A stretch of 64,000 nt of DNA, from contig NZ_AP012334.1 of the NCBI RefSeq assembly GCF_001042695.1, forward strand, positions 620,001 through 684,000, given 5' to 3'. Made by a program: the position numbers and the translations under genes. Below are positions 11,948 to 21,153 of the stretch, piece after piece (positions within the stretch are counted from its first letter, which is position 1; each line of letters begins with the position of its first letter). This DNA is from Scardovia inopinata JCM 12537 (GTDB taxonomy: Bacteria; Actinomycetota; Actinomycetes; Actinomycetales; Bifidobacteriaceae). The notes beneath the pieces are model-generated. The model was not told where the DNA came from and searched no databases. It saw only the letters and a program-made list of their open reading frames with translations.

Positions 11948-11973
11948 CATTGGGCTTTACCCATTGGGCTTTA
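11948..11973. repeat. 12-bp direct repeat in an intergenic gap
   Basis: CATTGGGCTTTA occurs at 11948-11959 and again at 11962-11973, the second copy covering the stop codon of the amidotransferase gene on the minus strand. The rest of the gap 11681-11947 holds a TGTTTG-rich stretch (about 11692-11745) and no supported gene. Confidence 0.8.
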
Positions 11974-12825
11974 TAAGTGCCTGATTCCATAGTCTCCGGT
12001 AAGGCTGGAGGCGATCAGCATGTGATTGTTTTCCAATTCCTTCCATCCCTCATCGCCTGGCTGGTTGAATCCCGAGGAAGCTACCAGAATTCCCCCCTGC
12101 GGAAGATTTTTGTAGCGAATTATCCGGTAATCCTGGGCTTTATGGGCGACGCCGTATGCCTGATAAACCTCAATAATTCTCTTTGACGTTACCTGATGAC
12201 CATAAGCGTTCAAGCAGATCAGCTCGGAATCGGTTTGAACCAGGCAATTGTAGGAAGAGAGGGGATAGTTTTTTCTCAGCTGATGAACAGCGCAAGATAT
12301 GGCATCAGGCAAGGATTTTCCAGCTGACACATAATGAAGAATATAAGCAAAATAAATGGCTGAATCTGATTTTCCGCCGGTTGCCCTCAACTCTTCTTCG
12401 CTGACCGCCAAATGAGGATTGTGTACTATATTGATTCCCTGATCACCGGAGATATCTCCGTTGTGGCAGAAAGTGATTCCATCAGAGCTGAAGGGCTGCT
12501 GATTTTCCAGAATCAAAGGCAGATGGGAGGAAGCCAGGCGCAAGTGAAAGACACCGCTGCGGGCATCCTGATTAACAAAGGCAGGGAAAGTTGGATCGCT
12601 ATAGGCTGGTTCAGTAGATTTATACAGATTGGTATATAACTCGGGACTGGGAGCGCCGCCATCGCTGATATGGGATGGGCGGCGGGAATCACAGATCAGG
12701 GAAGCTCCCCATCCGTCGTTATGAATAACGGAAATATTACGGTATTCGGCCACCTGGTCAGGGCCTAAAAGACTGGTTAAGGTGGCATGGGAGCCGGGCT
12801 GGGTGAATCCAAGGAGTCTGCACAT
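11971..12825 (-). CDS. class II glutamine amidotransferase (YafJ/EgtC-like)
   Basis: A stand-alone N-terminal-nucleophile amidohydrolase of 284 residues. The start at 12825 is fixed by chemistry: it gives Met-Cys-Arg-Leu-Leu-Gly, placing the catalytic Cys directly after the removable Met. Supporting motifs are HNDGWGASLI near 48, HLRLASS near 106 and TFCHNGDIS near 130, the last forming the oxyanion and glutamine pocket. The physiological acceptor is unknown. EgtC of ergothioneine synthesis is a relative, but no egt genes are nearby, so a general YafJ-type label is safer. Confidence 0.88.
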   Translation of the reverse strand: MCRLLGFTQPGSHATLTSLLGPDQVAEYRNISVIHNDGWGASLICDSRRPSHISDGGAPSPELYTNLYKSTEPAYSDPTFPAFVNQDARSGVFHLRLASSHLPLILENQQPFSSDGITFCHNGDISGDQGINIVHNPHLAVSEEELRATGGKSDSAIYFAYILHYVSAGKSLPDAISCAVHQLRKNYPLSSYNCLVQTDSELICLNAYGHQVTSKRIIEVYQAYGVAHKAQDYRIIRYKNLPQGGILVASSGFNQPGDEGWKELENNHMLIASSLTGDYGIRHL

Positions 12826-12866
12826 AGCCCTAATCCTACAAACAGGCAGGACTATGCGGGAGAAAA

Positions 12867-13529
12867 TTATAAATCTTTGCTGATATTTTTTTCCCGCCAC
12901 TGCTTGTAGTCGCTGTGCTTGGGATAACGAGGCTTAGGCAGTCTCCATCGGCGGATATTCATGGCTCGTTGAGTGGCATACATTCCAGACCTCATTCGCT
13001 TGTCGACGCTGGAGGGGCCATAACGTTTAATCAGCTGCTTTTTCAAGCCGTGCCAGAGAACAAAAAGATCCACGATGGCAACAATAAAATATAGATACAT
13101 GATGCCCATGAACCACACTGACAAAACCGGCATCCAGTTAAGAATAAGCAGAGACAGGACCAGCATGACCAAAATAAAAGGCATAAAGAATTCGGCAATA
13201 TTCCAGCGTGAATCTACATAGTCGCGGATATAAATACGCAGCGGCAGGCGCTCGGCAGCAGGCATGTGAGTAATATCGCCAGTACGCATTGCTTCATACT
13301 CAGCGTCCTGCCGGCGGCGGTTCCGCTCCTTGGCCGCCTTCCGGCTGGCCTTGCGGTCTTTGGGAACCAGGGGATGAAGGTTGCTTTGCTGGACCTGGTT
13401 CCGCTTGGGGGTTGGGTGCCCCTTCTTGGCTGTGATTCCCTTGTTCTGTGTGGTTTCATCCTTGAGTTCATCAGAAATATCAGCCTGATCGCTTTTGCTT
13501 TTTTTCTTGTTGAAAAAGTTCCAGTCCAT
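12867..13529 (-). CDS. DUF3043 membrane protein
   Basis: A 220-residue actinobacterial DUF3043 protein. The first about 90 residues are charged and include HPTPKRNQVQ and KDRKASRKAAKERNRRR. The signature RLPLRIYIRDYVDSRWNIAEFFMP follows in part near 100, then two membrane helices (FILVMLVLSLLILNWMPVL and IMYLYFIVAIVDLFVLW) and a basic tail. No strong ribosome site precedes the ATG. The family has no established function. It precedes the amidotransferase gene on the same strand with a short gap. Confidence 0.85.
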   Translation of the reverse strand: MDWNFFNKKKSKSDQADISDELKDETTQNKGITAKKGHPTPKRNQVQQSNLHPLVPKDRKASRKAAKERNRRRQDAEYEAMRTGDITHMPAAERLPLRIYIRDYVDSRWNIAEFFMPFILVMLVLSLLILNWMPVLSVWFMGIMYLYFIVAIVDLFVLWHGLKKQLIKRYGPSSVDKRMRSGMYATQRAMNIRRWRLPKPRYPKHSDYKQWREKNISKDL

Positions 13530-13684
13530 GAGTTTTTACCATACCGTTACCGATAGACTCTGAAATAGACTCTGCGAAACAGACTCTGCCTGAAAAGCCG
13601 ACTTGCCACTCCATCTCGCTATTTCATCTCACCATTCCATCTTGCCGAGCCCGCTTTTATCCACCTTCGGTGGCATTATAGAGA

Positions 13685-13772
13685 ACGACACGGGTGCTTT
13701 CCGTCGTGAGGCGGAAGGCTGAGAAAGACCGATAGAACGTTTACCGGGTAATGCCGGCGTACGGATTGTCCC
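13685..13772 (+). promoter_or_regulatory. TPP riboswitch (THI element)
   Basis: The conserved thiamin pyrophosphate aptamer is readable: GACA (13687-13690) pairs with TGTC (13767-13770) as P1, CACGGGTGC follows, GGCTGAGA lies at 13718-13725, and GAACGTTTACCGGGTAATGCCGGCG with a following TACGGA forms the right arm at about 13735-13766 (quoted in part). CACCCGTG at 13775-13782 can pair with CACGGGTG at 13689-13696, an alternative pairing that would break P1/P2. It sits 43 bases before the start of the thiamine-type transporter genes, so it should repress them when TPP is plentiful. Confidence 0.93.
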
Positions 13773-13815
13773 TTCACCCGTGCTTTTCCATGTACTGTTT
13801 ATAGAAAGGCACATT

Positions 13816-14490
13816 ATGACTGATAATAATATGGCTGACAATAAGAGGATATCTGAGGATCCCCAGTTGAGCCCGAACTCCACCAATAATCTCCCGCATA
13901 CAGGCCGCTTATCGTGGCGAGTGGTTGACATTATTGTTGCTTCTGTGATTGGGGTAGTTTCTGCTTTTGTTTATTGGGGCGGATCCTGGGTCTATGAAGC
14001 TTTAAAGCCTCTCTTCGCCTTCATTCCCGGAACTATTGGCCTGGTCGATGGGGTTTTTCTTCTCGCAGGTCCCCTTGCTGCTGTCATCGTGCGAAAACCG
14101 GGAGCTGCTATTTATGCAGAGCTGGTAGGCGCTGTCCTGGAGGCCCTGTTGGGGAACGCCTGGGGAGGAGCAGAGACTATTGTCAGCGGCCTCATTCAGG
14201 GACTGGGAGCTGAGCTGATTTTCCTCTTCTGCCTTTACCGGGTCTGGAATTGGCTAACCTGCACGCTGTCTGGCCTCCTGTCAGGTCTTGCCTGCTATAT
14301 TGGCTACGCTTTCCTGGGTTATTTGCAGGGTGATTCTCTGACGAAAAAAATGATTGAGGGAACCTGCACCTGTGTGTCTGGGGCTCTTCTTGCCGGTCTG
14401 GTTATGTGGTTTCTTTATGTAGCTATTGCTCGTACAGGAGCATTAGACCGTTTTGCTTCTGGGCGTATCATCAGGCAGAATTCTCGATGA
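13816..14490 (+). CDS. ykoE: ECF transporter substrate-binding S component, YkoE/ThiW type (thiamine or HMP)
   Basis: Membrane substrate-binding subunit of an energy-coupling factor importer for thiamine or its pyrimidine precursor. The 224-residue protein has about six membrane helices and the YkoE-family features GSWVYEALKPLF, GPLAAVIVRKPGAA and ELVGAVLEALLGNAWGG. The ATG at 13816 has GAAAGG 7 bases upstream; a start 36 bases earlier lacks one. The TPP riboswitch just upstream supports the substrate call. The stop overlaps the next start (ATGA at 14487-14490), indicating translational coupling. Confidence 0.9.
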   Translation: MTDNNMADNKRISEDPQLSPNSTNNLPHTGRLSWRVVDIIVASVIGVVSAFVYWGGSWVYEALKPLFAFIPGTIGLVDGVFLLAGPLAAVIVRKPGAAIYAELVGAVLEALLGNAWGGAETIVSGLIQGLGAELIFLFCLYRVWNWLTCTLSGLLSGLACYIGYAFLGYLQGDSLTKKMIEGTCTCVSGALLAGLVMWFLYVAIARTGALDRFASGRIIRQNSR

Positions 14491-17042
14491 TCCATGGAAA
14501 ACATTCCTGCTCAATCCATCTGGATAAGTGGGGATATAAACCAGCCCTCCGCAGGGAATGGGCCGTCAGAAACCTGAGTCTGACCATCGCTCCAGGACAA
14601 AGAGTGCTCCTGATGGGGGCATCAGGAATAGGAAAATCGACGATCCTTCAGGCAATTGTAGGTCTGATTGGCCGGGCAGGTCAGGAAAGCAAGTCAGATA
14701 GTGCAGATATCACCAATATCACTAGCAAGTCTGATGAATCTGTACCTGGTCAGGTTAGGCAGGTTTCTCAAGATGAAGAAGGAGGATTCAGCCAGGGGAA
14801 GGTTCTGATTGATGGAGTACCGTCAGGTCAGGCCCTGGGTCGCTGTGGATTCCTCATGCAGGATCCTGATGCACAGACGGTTTTCCAACGGTTGGCGGAC
14901 AACGTGGCCTTTGGGCCTGAAAACCTGGGAGTTGACCGGGATGAAATTACCGACCGGGTCAGGCAAAACTTGGCTATGGTAGGGCTTGACGGGCTAGAGT
15001 GGCATCGATCCGTGGCTCATTTAAGCGGAGGGCAGTCTCAGCGTCTGGCTTTGGCAGGAGTGCTTGCCATGCGGCCAGATGCTCTGCTGCTCGATGAGCC
15101 TACCTCCATGATTGATCCCGCAGGCGCTGATGAAGTGCGAGCTGCGGTCCGGAAGGTAGTGGAAGAGGAAGGGTCTACTCTGGTCCTGGTTGAACATCAG
15201 GCTGATAAATGGCTGGATTTTGCTGACCGTCTGATTGTTCTGGGCAAGCAGGCAGGGAACACAGTAATAGTGGCTGATGGTGATCCTTCAGAGATCTTTC
15301 GCTCCCAGGCTGATCGGCTGGATGCTCTGGGGCTGTGGGTGCCTTCTCAGTTTCGTCATCAAAGCCACGCTCCCAGACCTGGCAAGAAAACAGAGACTGT
15401 TCTGCAAACCACGAATTTGTCGATCAGCCATACCACAACTGCTCTTGCTTCGAACATTAATCTGACTTTTCACCAGGGAGAAATCACTGCCCTGACAGGC
15501 AGCAACGGAGCAGGAAAGTCTACTCTTGCCTTGACTATGGCTGGTTTATTGCCTCCATTATCCGGTCAGGTCCAGGTAAGTCGACAGGTACAGGGGGATC
15601 TGTCTGATTCCCAGCCGATTAAGTGGACTTCTGCCCAGCTGGCCCCGCGAATCCAATATGTATTTCAAAATCCGGAACACCAGTTTGCTGCTTCCACCGT
15701 GAAGGGAGAAATTCTCCTTTCTTTGGGAGACAAGGGCGAATCAGCCTCAGATCAGGCCGACACGATTCTCTCTTCCTGCCAGCTGGATCAGATTTGGGAT
15801 GCTAACCCCTACACCCTGTCCGGAGGGGAAAAGCGCCGTCTGACTGTGGCTGCAGCTCTGGCAGCCCAGCCCGAAATCCTCATCCTGGACGAACCTACTT
15901 TTGGACAGGACAGACAGACCTGGCTTCAGCTCGTGGACACAATTCGGTCGACAGCCCAGCAGGGAGTCTGCATCATCATGGTTACTCATGATTCGGAACT
16001 GCTTTCTTGCCTGGGTTGCCGAAGTATTTTTTTGGGAACCAGGCAGGACATAGAAAAACGCAAGATCGAAAATATGGAAGAGCAGAGTACCGAAGAGCAG
16101 AGTCTTGAGGGGCAGAACATCGAAAGACAGAGTATCAAAAGGCAAGACATCGAAGAGCAAGACATCGATGGGCGGAAGAGTGAAAGAAATCAGACAGGAG
16201 AAGGGAATGCCTCCTCGCCGTCAATACTGGTAACCCCTGTCCAGGAACGGTTGGAGGAGAAAAAACCAACCAGCCCTTCTGCCGTCCTGGCTTCTCTCAA
16301 TCCAGCTTTCCGCTTATTGGGGGCGATTCTTATCTGTCTGCTGATGATTTTCAGTCTTGATCTGGTGTCGGCTTCGGTGGCAGTCTTGCTTGTTTTGACC
16401 GCCCTTCTGGTTATAGGTTATGGAGGGAAAAGAATTTTTGCAACATCCTGGATTATCTTCCTGGGATCTTTGACTTCTGCTCTGTCAGTCAGTTTGTATG
16501 GGCAGACCTGGGGAACAGTCTACGTCCATTGGGGAATTCTTACCATATCTCAGGGCTCTTTGACCCTGGCTGGGTCTACAGCTTTACGGATTATTGCGGT
16601 GGGAGTACCGGCTCTCTGTCTGATGCAGGGTATGGATCCTACCGATCTTGCTGATTCCTTATGCCAGCAGTTTCATTTTTCTGACCGTTTTGTTTATGGG
16701 GGACTGGCAGGGATGAGGCTTTTCTCTCTTATGTCCGATGACTGGGCAGCTCTTTCCTTATCCAGACGATCTCGGGGGATTGCAGGAAAGTCAAAAATAG
16801 GAGATTCTATTTCTCAAAGCTTTGCCCTTCTTGTTCTCTCCATCCGCCGATCTACAGCCCTGGCTACGGCTATGCAGGCGAGGGGTTTTGGGTCTAAGCA
16901 TAAAAGGACTCATTGGAGACAGACCACATTACGGTCTTGGGATTGGGTCTATCTGGTGATATGTCTTCTTATCCCTCTTATTTCCATGATATCTGCCATG
17001 GCAGCAGGGACTTTTACCTTCATGGGACATGTCATTGGCTAA
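14487..17042 (+). CDS. ykoD: ECF transporter double ATPase fused to T component (YkoD-YkoC fusion)
   Basis: The energy module for the S component upstream, in one 851-residue chain. ATPase 1 has Walker A GASGIGKST near 44, LSGGQSQRLALAG and LLLDEPTS. ATPase 2 has TGSNGAGKST near 340, LSGGEKRRLTVAAAL and LILDEPTFGQD. A hydrophilic linker (about 525-590) contains a degenerate five-residue repeat. The C-terminal 260 residues are an EcfT membrane domain with five or so helices and the two coupling motifs SRRSRGI and MQARGFG. The ATPases and the T component are usually two or three separate proteins. The start at 14487 overlaps the previous stop and gives MIHGKHS. Confidence 0.92.
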   Translation: MIHGKHSCSIHLDKWGYKPALRREWAVRNLSLTIAPGQRVLLMGASGIGKSTILQAIVGLIGRAGQESKSDSADITNITSKSDESVPGQVRQVSQDEEGGFSQGKVLIDGVPSGQALGRCGFLMQDPDAQTVFQRLADNVAFGPENLGVDRDEITDRVRQNLAMVGLDGLEWHRSVAHLSGGQSQRLALAGVLAMRPDALLLDEPTSMIDPAGADEVRAAVRKVVEEEGSTLVLVEHQADKWLDFADRLIVLGKQAGNTVIVADGDPSEIFRSQADRLDALGLWVPSQFRHQSHAPRPGKKTETVLQTTNLSISHTTTALASNINLTFHQGEITALTGSNGAGKSTLALTMAGLLPPLSGQVQVSRQVQGDLSDSQPIKWTSAQLAPRIQYVFQNPEHQFAASTVKGEILLSLGDKGESASDQADTILSSCQLDQIWDANPYTLSGGEKRRLTVAAALAAQPEILILDEPTFGQDRQTWLQLVDTIRSTAQQGVCIIMVTHDSELLSCLGCRSIFLGTRQDIEKRKIENMEEQSTEEQSLEGQNIERQSIKRQDIEEQDIDGRKSERNQTGEGNASSPSILVTPVQERLEEKKPTSPSAVLASLNPAFRLLGAILICLLMIFSLDLVSASVAVLLVLTALLVIGYGGKRIFATSWIIFLGSLTSALSVSLYGQTWGTVYVHWGILTISQGSLTLAGSTALRIIAVGVPALCLMQGMDPTDLADSLCQQFHFSDRFVYGGLAGMRLFSLMSDDWAALSLSRRSRGIAGKSKIGDSISQSFALLVLSIRRSTALATAMQARGFGSKHKRTHWRQTTLRSWDWVYLVICLLIPLISMISAMAAGTFTFMGHVIG
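16069..16180 (+). repeat. degenerate 15-bp tandem repeats encoding the ATPase-T linker
   Basis: About seven 15-bp units read Glu-Glu-Gln-Ser-Thr, Glu-Glu-Gln-Ser-Leu, Glu-Gly-Gln-Asn-Ile, Glu-Arg-Gln-Ser-Ile, Lys-Arg-Gln-Asp-Ile, Glu-Glu-Gln-Asp-Ile and Asp-Gly-Arg-Lys-Ser. ATCGAAGAGCAAGAC is the clearest unit. All changes keep the frame, and the unit lies precisely at the junction between the ATPase pair and the T domain. Confidence 0.85.
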
Positions 17043-17058
17043 AAATTGGCAGAAGCCG

Positions 17059-18252
17059 TCACAGTATCAGATGAGCTTCACAGAGGAGAATTGCCAGAAA
17101 AATAAGATTGGTTGCAGTGTATACGGCTAGATATTTACCCTTAAGATGAGGGTAACGAGAGGTCACTGCCTTAAAGGAGACCAGGGAAGCCATAGAGGCA
17201 ATCAGGGTGCCCAGGCCGCCCAAGTTCGTCCCAATAATCAGAGGTTTCCAGGCTGATGAAAAATTAGCCAGGAGGAGGGTAGTAGGAACATTGCTGATTA
17301 GCTGGCTGGACCCCACAGCCACATCCAGGGGATCAATCTGAACCAGATTAGCGGCCAGAGTATAAAATTCGGGGACTCTCTTCATGTTGCCAATAAAAAT
17401 AAAAAAGGCAATAAAGGTTAAGGGCAAGCCCCAATCTACATGGATGAATGCTCTACGATCGCAAAAAAGAAAAGCTACCAGGCAAATGGCTATCATTCCC
17501 CACATAGGCATAATCCCGCCTACAGCCAGAATACAAATTATAAAAAGGGCAATGTAAACATATAAACGCCAGCCCCCGTAACCAGCACCATAGCCGGTAA
17601 TTCGAATTTCGTCAGGAGCTGGAGTTTTTGCGTCAGGAGCCAGGATGTTGCGTTCAATCGTTGCCGCGTCCAGCCCTTCAAAACCGGGAATAGGTTTGTC
17701 AGTAAAGAAAATACAGGTGGCAATAATAAGGAGGAGAGCAGCTAGGAAAGAGTAGGGAAGCATAATGAGCATAAAATCAGCAATAGGCATCCCAGTTTTT
17801 GCTTTTAAGTACAAATTATGGGCGTTGCCTATGGGAGTCAGCATACTTCCCAGGTTGGCACCCAAAGTCATGAGGGTAACCACAAAAACTGTTCTATCTT
17901 CCATTTTTGCCATGATCAGTACGGCTATCGCAAAGGGCACGAAAGTTACCAAGGCGACATCGTTGGTGATGAACATGCTCGAAAAGAAAGTTAGGGAAAT
18001 AAAAATTAAGACGAGGAAGCGGGGCGTTCGGGCGTGACTCAACATTTTTGCCCCTATAATGCGGAATACGCCAATGCGCTGTAGGCCAGTAACTACCAGC
18101 ATCAAACAGACCAGCTGTGCCACGGTATGGGTATGACTATAACTTGTATACTGAGCGTCGGGTGGGACTATAAAACAAGATATTATGGCGAGAATGCTGG
18201 CAATAACCAGTATGGTTTCCCGTCGTAGCGTCTGTAATACCCAGCGCCGCAT
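17059..18252 (-). CDS. SLC13/ArsB-NhaD-type anion permease
   Basis: A 397-residue inner-membrane transporter with about 10-11 helices. It belongs to the ion transporter superfamily that includes citrate/dicarboxylate and arsenite/Na+ carriers. Typical features are TNDVALVTFVPFAI near 92 and GANLGSMLTPIGNAHNLYL near 131, the first hairpin signature, and SQLISNVPTTLLLANF with GTNLGGLGTLIASMASL in the second repeat. A GGAGG site lies 5 bases before the ATG. The substrate cannot be read from sequence; dicarboxylates are possible. It is convergent with the ECF transporter genes, leaving a 16-base gap. Confidence 0.82.
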   Translation of the reverse strand: MRRWVLQTLRRETILVIASILAIISCFIVPPDAQYTSYSHTHTVAQLVCLMLVVTGLQRIGVFRIIGAKMLSHARTPRFLVLIFISLTFFSSMFITNDVALVTFVPFAIAVLIMAKMEDRTVFVVTLMTLGANLGSMLTPIGNAHNLYLKAKTGMPIADFMLIMLPYSFLAALLLIIATCIFFTDKPIPGFEGLDAATIERNILAPDAKTPAPDEIRITGYGAGYGGWRLYVYIALFIICILAVGGIMPMWGMIAICLVAFLFCDRRAFIHVDWGLPLTFIAFFIFIGNMKRVPEFYTLAANLVQIDPLDVAVGSSQLISNVPTTLLLANFSSAWKPLIIGTNLGGLGTLIASMASLVSFKAVTSRYPHLKGKYLAVYTATNLIFLAILLCEAHLIL

Positions 18253-18284
18253 CGCATCCTCCGTGGAACGTGCACGATAAAACG

Positions 18285-18358
18285 TGGCCCCAATCAGATT
18301 CGAACTGACGACCTTGAAATTAGAAGTTTCCTGCTCTATCCAGCTGAGCTACGGGGCC
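18285..18358 (-). tRNA. tRNA-Arg (anticodon TCT)
   Basis: Read on the minus strand the sequence begins GGCCCCGTAGCTCAGCTGGA and folds as a cloverleaf. The acceptor GGCCCCG pairs with TGGGGCC, the D stem is GCTC/GAGC, and the anticodon loop CTTCTAA lies between GGAAA and TTTCA with an imperfect outer pair. The T arm is GTCAG-TTCGAAT-CTGAT. The anticodon is TCT, and the discriminator base A is complementary to 18285. CCA is not encoded. Confidence 0.95.
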
Positions 18359-18393
18359 GCGGCATCTTCAAAAGCACAACCGGAGTTACACAC

Positions 18394-20013
18394 TTGAAAT
18401 ACCATCTATATCTTAGCAAAGTGTGCAACATCATGCAGGACGACACGGCCAAAACATTTGAAAATACTTACAATTCAGCGTGTATTCCCAGGCTGGAAAC
18501 CTATACTAAAAATATGACGCTTTTGAATTCTTATTATCTGCCAGGACTTTTTGTTCAAGACTACTCAATAGATGTTCCCCTGGATTGGAAAGGAAAAGAT
18601 CCTTCTTCTTTTAATCCTCCCCAGGGGACCGTAACAGGTTTCGCCTCTGGTCAGGCCGGCAGGTCTGATTCTAACCGGGCTCAGTCTGACGATGGGGCAA
18701 CGATTAAGTTTTTCTATCGTGTTCTGGCTTCAGCTGAGCATGCGCATGATGAGCTTCCCCTTCTGATTTTTCTTCAGGGCGGTCCAGGAGGAGCCGGTCC
18801 TAGGCCGTACAGCCTTTCTTCCATACCCTGGATTGAAGAGGCCTGCAGGCATTACCGGGTTGTATTGCCGGACCAGAGAGGAACGGGGAGGTCCAACCGG
18901 GTTGATTCTCATGTGATGAGTGTTTTCGCTGATAACCCTCGTGCTGGTGCTGATTTTCTTCATCATTTTCTGGCCGATTCAATTATCCGGGATTGTGAAT
19001 ATTTGCGTCTCAGTCAGTTCGGGGGAGCACAGTGGACAAGTCTGGGCCAGTCTTATGGCGGTTTCCTGACCTTGACCTATTTGTCTCTTTTCCCTCAAGC
19101 TTTGCGGGCATCTTTTATTACTGGGGGAGTTATGCATATTCCTGGGAGTGCTCACGAGCTTTATGAACATACGGTTCCCAGGATGTTTGCTAAAACTCAG
19201 CAGTACTATCAATGCTATCCAGAAGACAAGGAGCGTCTGACGGCTATTGCTGACTATGTTGAGGATCATGATGTACGTCTGCCCAATGGGGATCCTCTGT
19301 CTGTTCGGCGTTTGCAGATGATGGGATCAGATTTTGGAATGAAGCCTAGTTTCGAACGGATGCACTGGACCCTGGATCAGGCCTTTGTGGGCGGTGATGG
19401 CAGTCTCCCTGGGAGGTCGGACAGGCTGACTCAGATTCAAAAAGACCGCGAAGGGGAGAAGCCGGCTGTAGACGAGGAAATTGAGCTGACAGACGGTTTT
19501 CTGCAGGAAGTTATGAACTGTACAGCTACGTACAGCAATCCCCTCTACTGGACCCTCCAGGAGTTTATATATGCTAACGGAGACTGCGGCCCAACCAATT
19601 GGGCTGCATACGATGTTATCAACTCAGATCCTCGTTTTGCTGTTGATTCACGCCCTCTCGCCCTGATTGGAGAGGCTGCCCTGCCTCAGATGTTCCAAGA
19701 AGATAGTTCCCTCAAGCCTTTCAAACAGGCTGTTGAGCTTATGATGCAGGACAGTCATTGGGGAACTATTTACGATCCTGATCAGCTTTCCCGCAACGAT
19801 GTTCCCCTCTACTGCGCGGTCTATTTTGATGATATGTATGTAGATTCCAGCCTTCAACTCGATACCCTCAGCAGAGTAGGTAATTCTCATCCCTGGGTCA
19901 CTAATCAGTTTGAACATGACGGGGTAAGAAGCGGGAATGTTTTTGCCCATCTGTATCAGGAGGCTTTGAACAGGGGAGACTTGGACAGGTCTGTCGTCAA
20001 ACCTCGACCCTAG
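18394..20013 (+). CDS. pip: alpha/beta hydrolase, prolyl aminopeptidase (S33)-like
   Basis: Likely removes N-terminal proline from peptides in the cytosol. The protein has the oxyanion motif LQGGPGGAGPR near 129, DQRGTGRSNR near 162, and the nucleophile elbow GQSYGGF near 226. The catalytic Asp and His are probably in YFDDMYVDS and QFEHDGVR near the C-terminus. The start is uncertain: a TTG at 18394 has GGAG 8 bases upstream, while ATGs at 18433 and 18514 lack ribosome sites. The family usually starts close to YYLPGLFVQDYSIDVPLDW, which is nearest to 18514. No signal peptide. The next gene starts 10 bases after the stop. Confidence 0.85.
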   Translation: MKYHLYLSKVCNIMQDDTAKTFENTYNSACIPRLETYTKNMTLLNSYYLPGLFVQDYSIDVPLDWKGKDPSSFNPPQGTVTGFASGQAGRSDSNRAQSDDGATIKFFYRVLASAEHAHDELPLLIFLQGGPGGAGPRPYSLSSIPWIEEACRHYRVVLPDQRGTGRSNRVDSHVMSVFADNPRAGADFLHHFLADSIIRDCEYLRLSQFGGAQWTSLGQSYGGFLTLTYLSLFPQALRASFITGGVMHIPGSAHELYEHTVPRMFAKTQQYYQCYPEDKERLTAIADYVEDHDVRLPNGDPLSVRRLQMMGSDFGMKPSFERMHWTLDQAFVGGDGSLPGRSDRLTQIQKDREGEKPAVDEEIELTDGFLQEVMNCTATYSNPLYWTLQEFIYANGDCGPTNWAAYDVINSDPRFAVDSRPLALIGEAALPQMFQEDSSLKPFKQAVELMMQDSHWGTIYDPDQLSRNDVPLYCAVYFDDMYVDSSLQLDTLSRVGNSHPWVTNQFEHDGVRSGNVFAHLYQEALNRGDLDRSVVKPRP

Positions 20014-20023
20014 ACTGGGCTCT

Positions 20024-21109
20024 ATGTCTCTCACCATTGGAATTGTTGGACTGCCTAATGTTGGCAAATCCACACTTTTTAACGCCTTGACCCGCAACAA
20101 CGTACTGGCTGAGAACTATCCCTTTGCCACCATTGAGCCTAATACAGGCATTGTTCCCCTGCCCGATTCCCGCTTGCAAGTTCTGGCCAAACTGGTGCAT
20201 ACCAGCAAGATCGTCCCCGCAACCGTGACTTTTGTGGATATAGCCGGAATCGTTAAAGGTGCCTCCGAGGGCGAAGGTCTGGGCAATCAATTCTTGGCTA
20301 ATATTCGCGAGGCGGATGCTATCTGCGAAGTTACCCGTGTTTTTACCGATGATGACATTGTTCATGTCAATGGCACCGTGAATCCTGCTTCTGACATCGA
20401 TACTATTAATACTGAGCTGATTTTGGCTGATTTGCAGACAGTGGAGAATGCTCTTCCCCGCCTGGAAAAAGACCTGCGTGGCAAGAAGATAAGCCCTGAA
20501 TACCTGGAAGTGGTCAAGAAGGCCCAGGCTATTCTTGAAGAGGGGGAAACTATTGATCATGCTGCCGGAGCTGGAAAAATCGACAAGGATGATATTTATG
20601 ATCTTCATCTGCTAACGGCTAAGCCTTTTATCTATGTTTTCAATATGGATGATGATCAGTTGACTGACAAGGAGCTGAAAAAGCAGCTGTCTGACAGTGT
20701 TGCTCCTGCGCAGTCCATCTTCCTCAATGCTCAGTTTGAATCCGATCTTACCGAGCTTGATGAGGCAGATGCTCGAGAGATGCTGTCTGATGCCGGCTTG
20801 AACGAATCAGGTTTGGACCAACTGGCTCGGGTGGGATTCGACACCCTTGGTCTGCAAACCTTCCTGACTGCCGGCGAGAAAGAAGTCAGGGCTTGGACTA
20901 TTCATAAAGGGTGGACCGCTCCCAAGGCAGCTGGTGTAATCCATACAGATTTTGAGCGCGGCTTTATTAAAGCGGAGGTTGTCTCTTATGATGACCTGGT
21001 TGCTGCCGGTTCCTATGCAAAAGTTAAGGAAGAAGGCAAAATGCGCCTGGAAGGCAAAGATTATGTGATGCAGGACGGAGATGTTGTTGAGTTCAAGTTC
21101 AACGTGTGA
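20024..21109 (+). CDS. ychF: redox-regulated ATPase YchF (Obg family)
   Basis: A conserved 361-residue ribosome-associated P-loop protein that prefers ATP over GTP. It shows [15 protein letters not shown] near 8, [20 protein letters not shown] near 68 and FNMDDDQ in place of the usual NKXD, then the coiled coil and the C-terminal TGS domain ([45 protein letters not shown]). Length matches the family. The preceding gene ends 10 bases upstream. Confidence 0.97.
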   Translation: MSLTIGIVGLPNVGKSTLFNALTRNNVLAENYPFATIEPNTGIVPLPDSRLQVLAKLVHTSKIVPATVTFVDIAGIVKGASEGEGLGNQFLANIREADAICEVTRVFTDDDIVHVNGTVNPASDIDTINTELILADLQTVENALPRLEKDLRGKKISPEYLEVVKKAQAILEEGETIDHAAGAGKIDKDDIYDLHLLTAKPFIYVFNMDDDQLTDKELKKQLSDSVAPAQSIFLNAQFESDLTELDEADAREMLSDAGLNESGLDQLARVGFDTLGLQTFLTAGEKEVRAWTIHKGWTAPKAAGVIHTDFERGFIKAEVVSYDDLVAAGSYAKVKEEGKMRLEGKDYVMQDGDVVEFKFNV

Positions 21110-21153
21110 CCTGGTGGAATGAGCTGCTGGTAGAAAGAAAACAATACATTATT

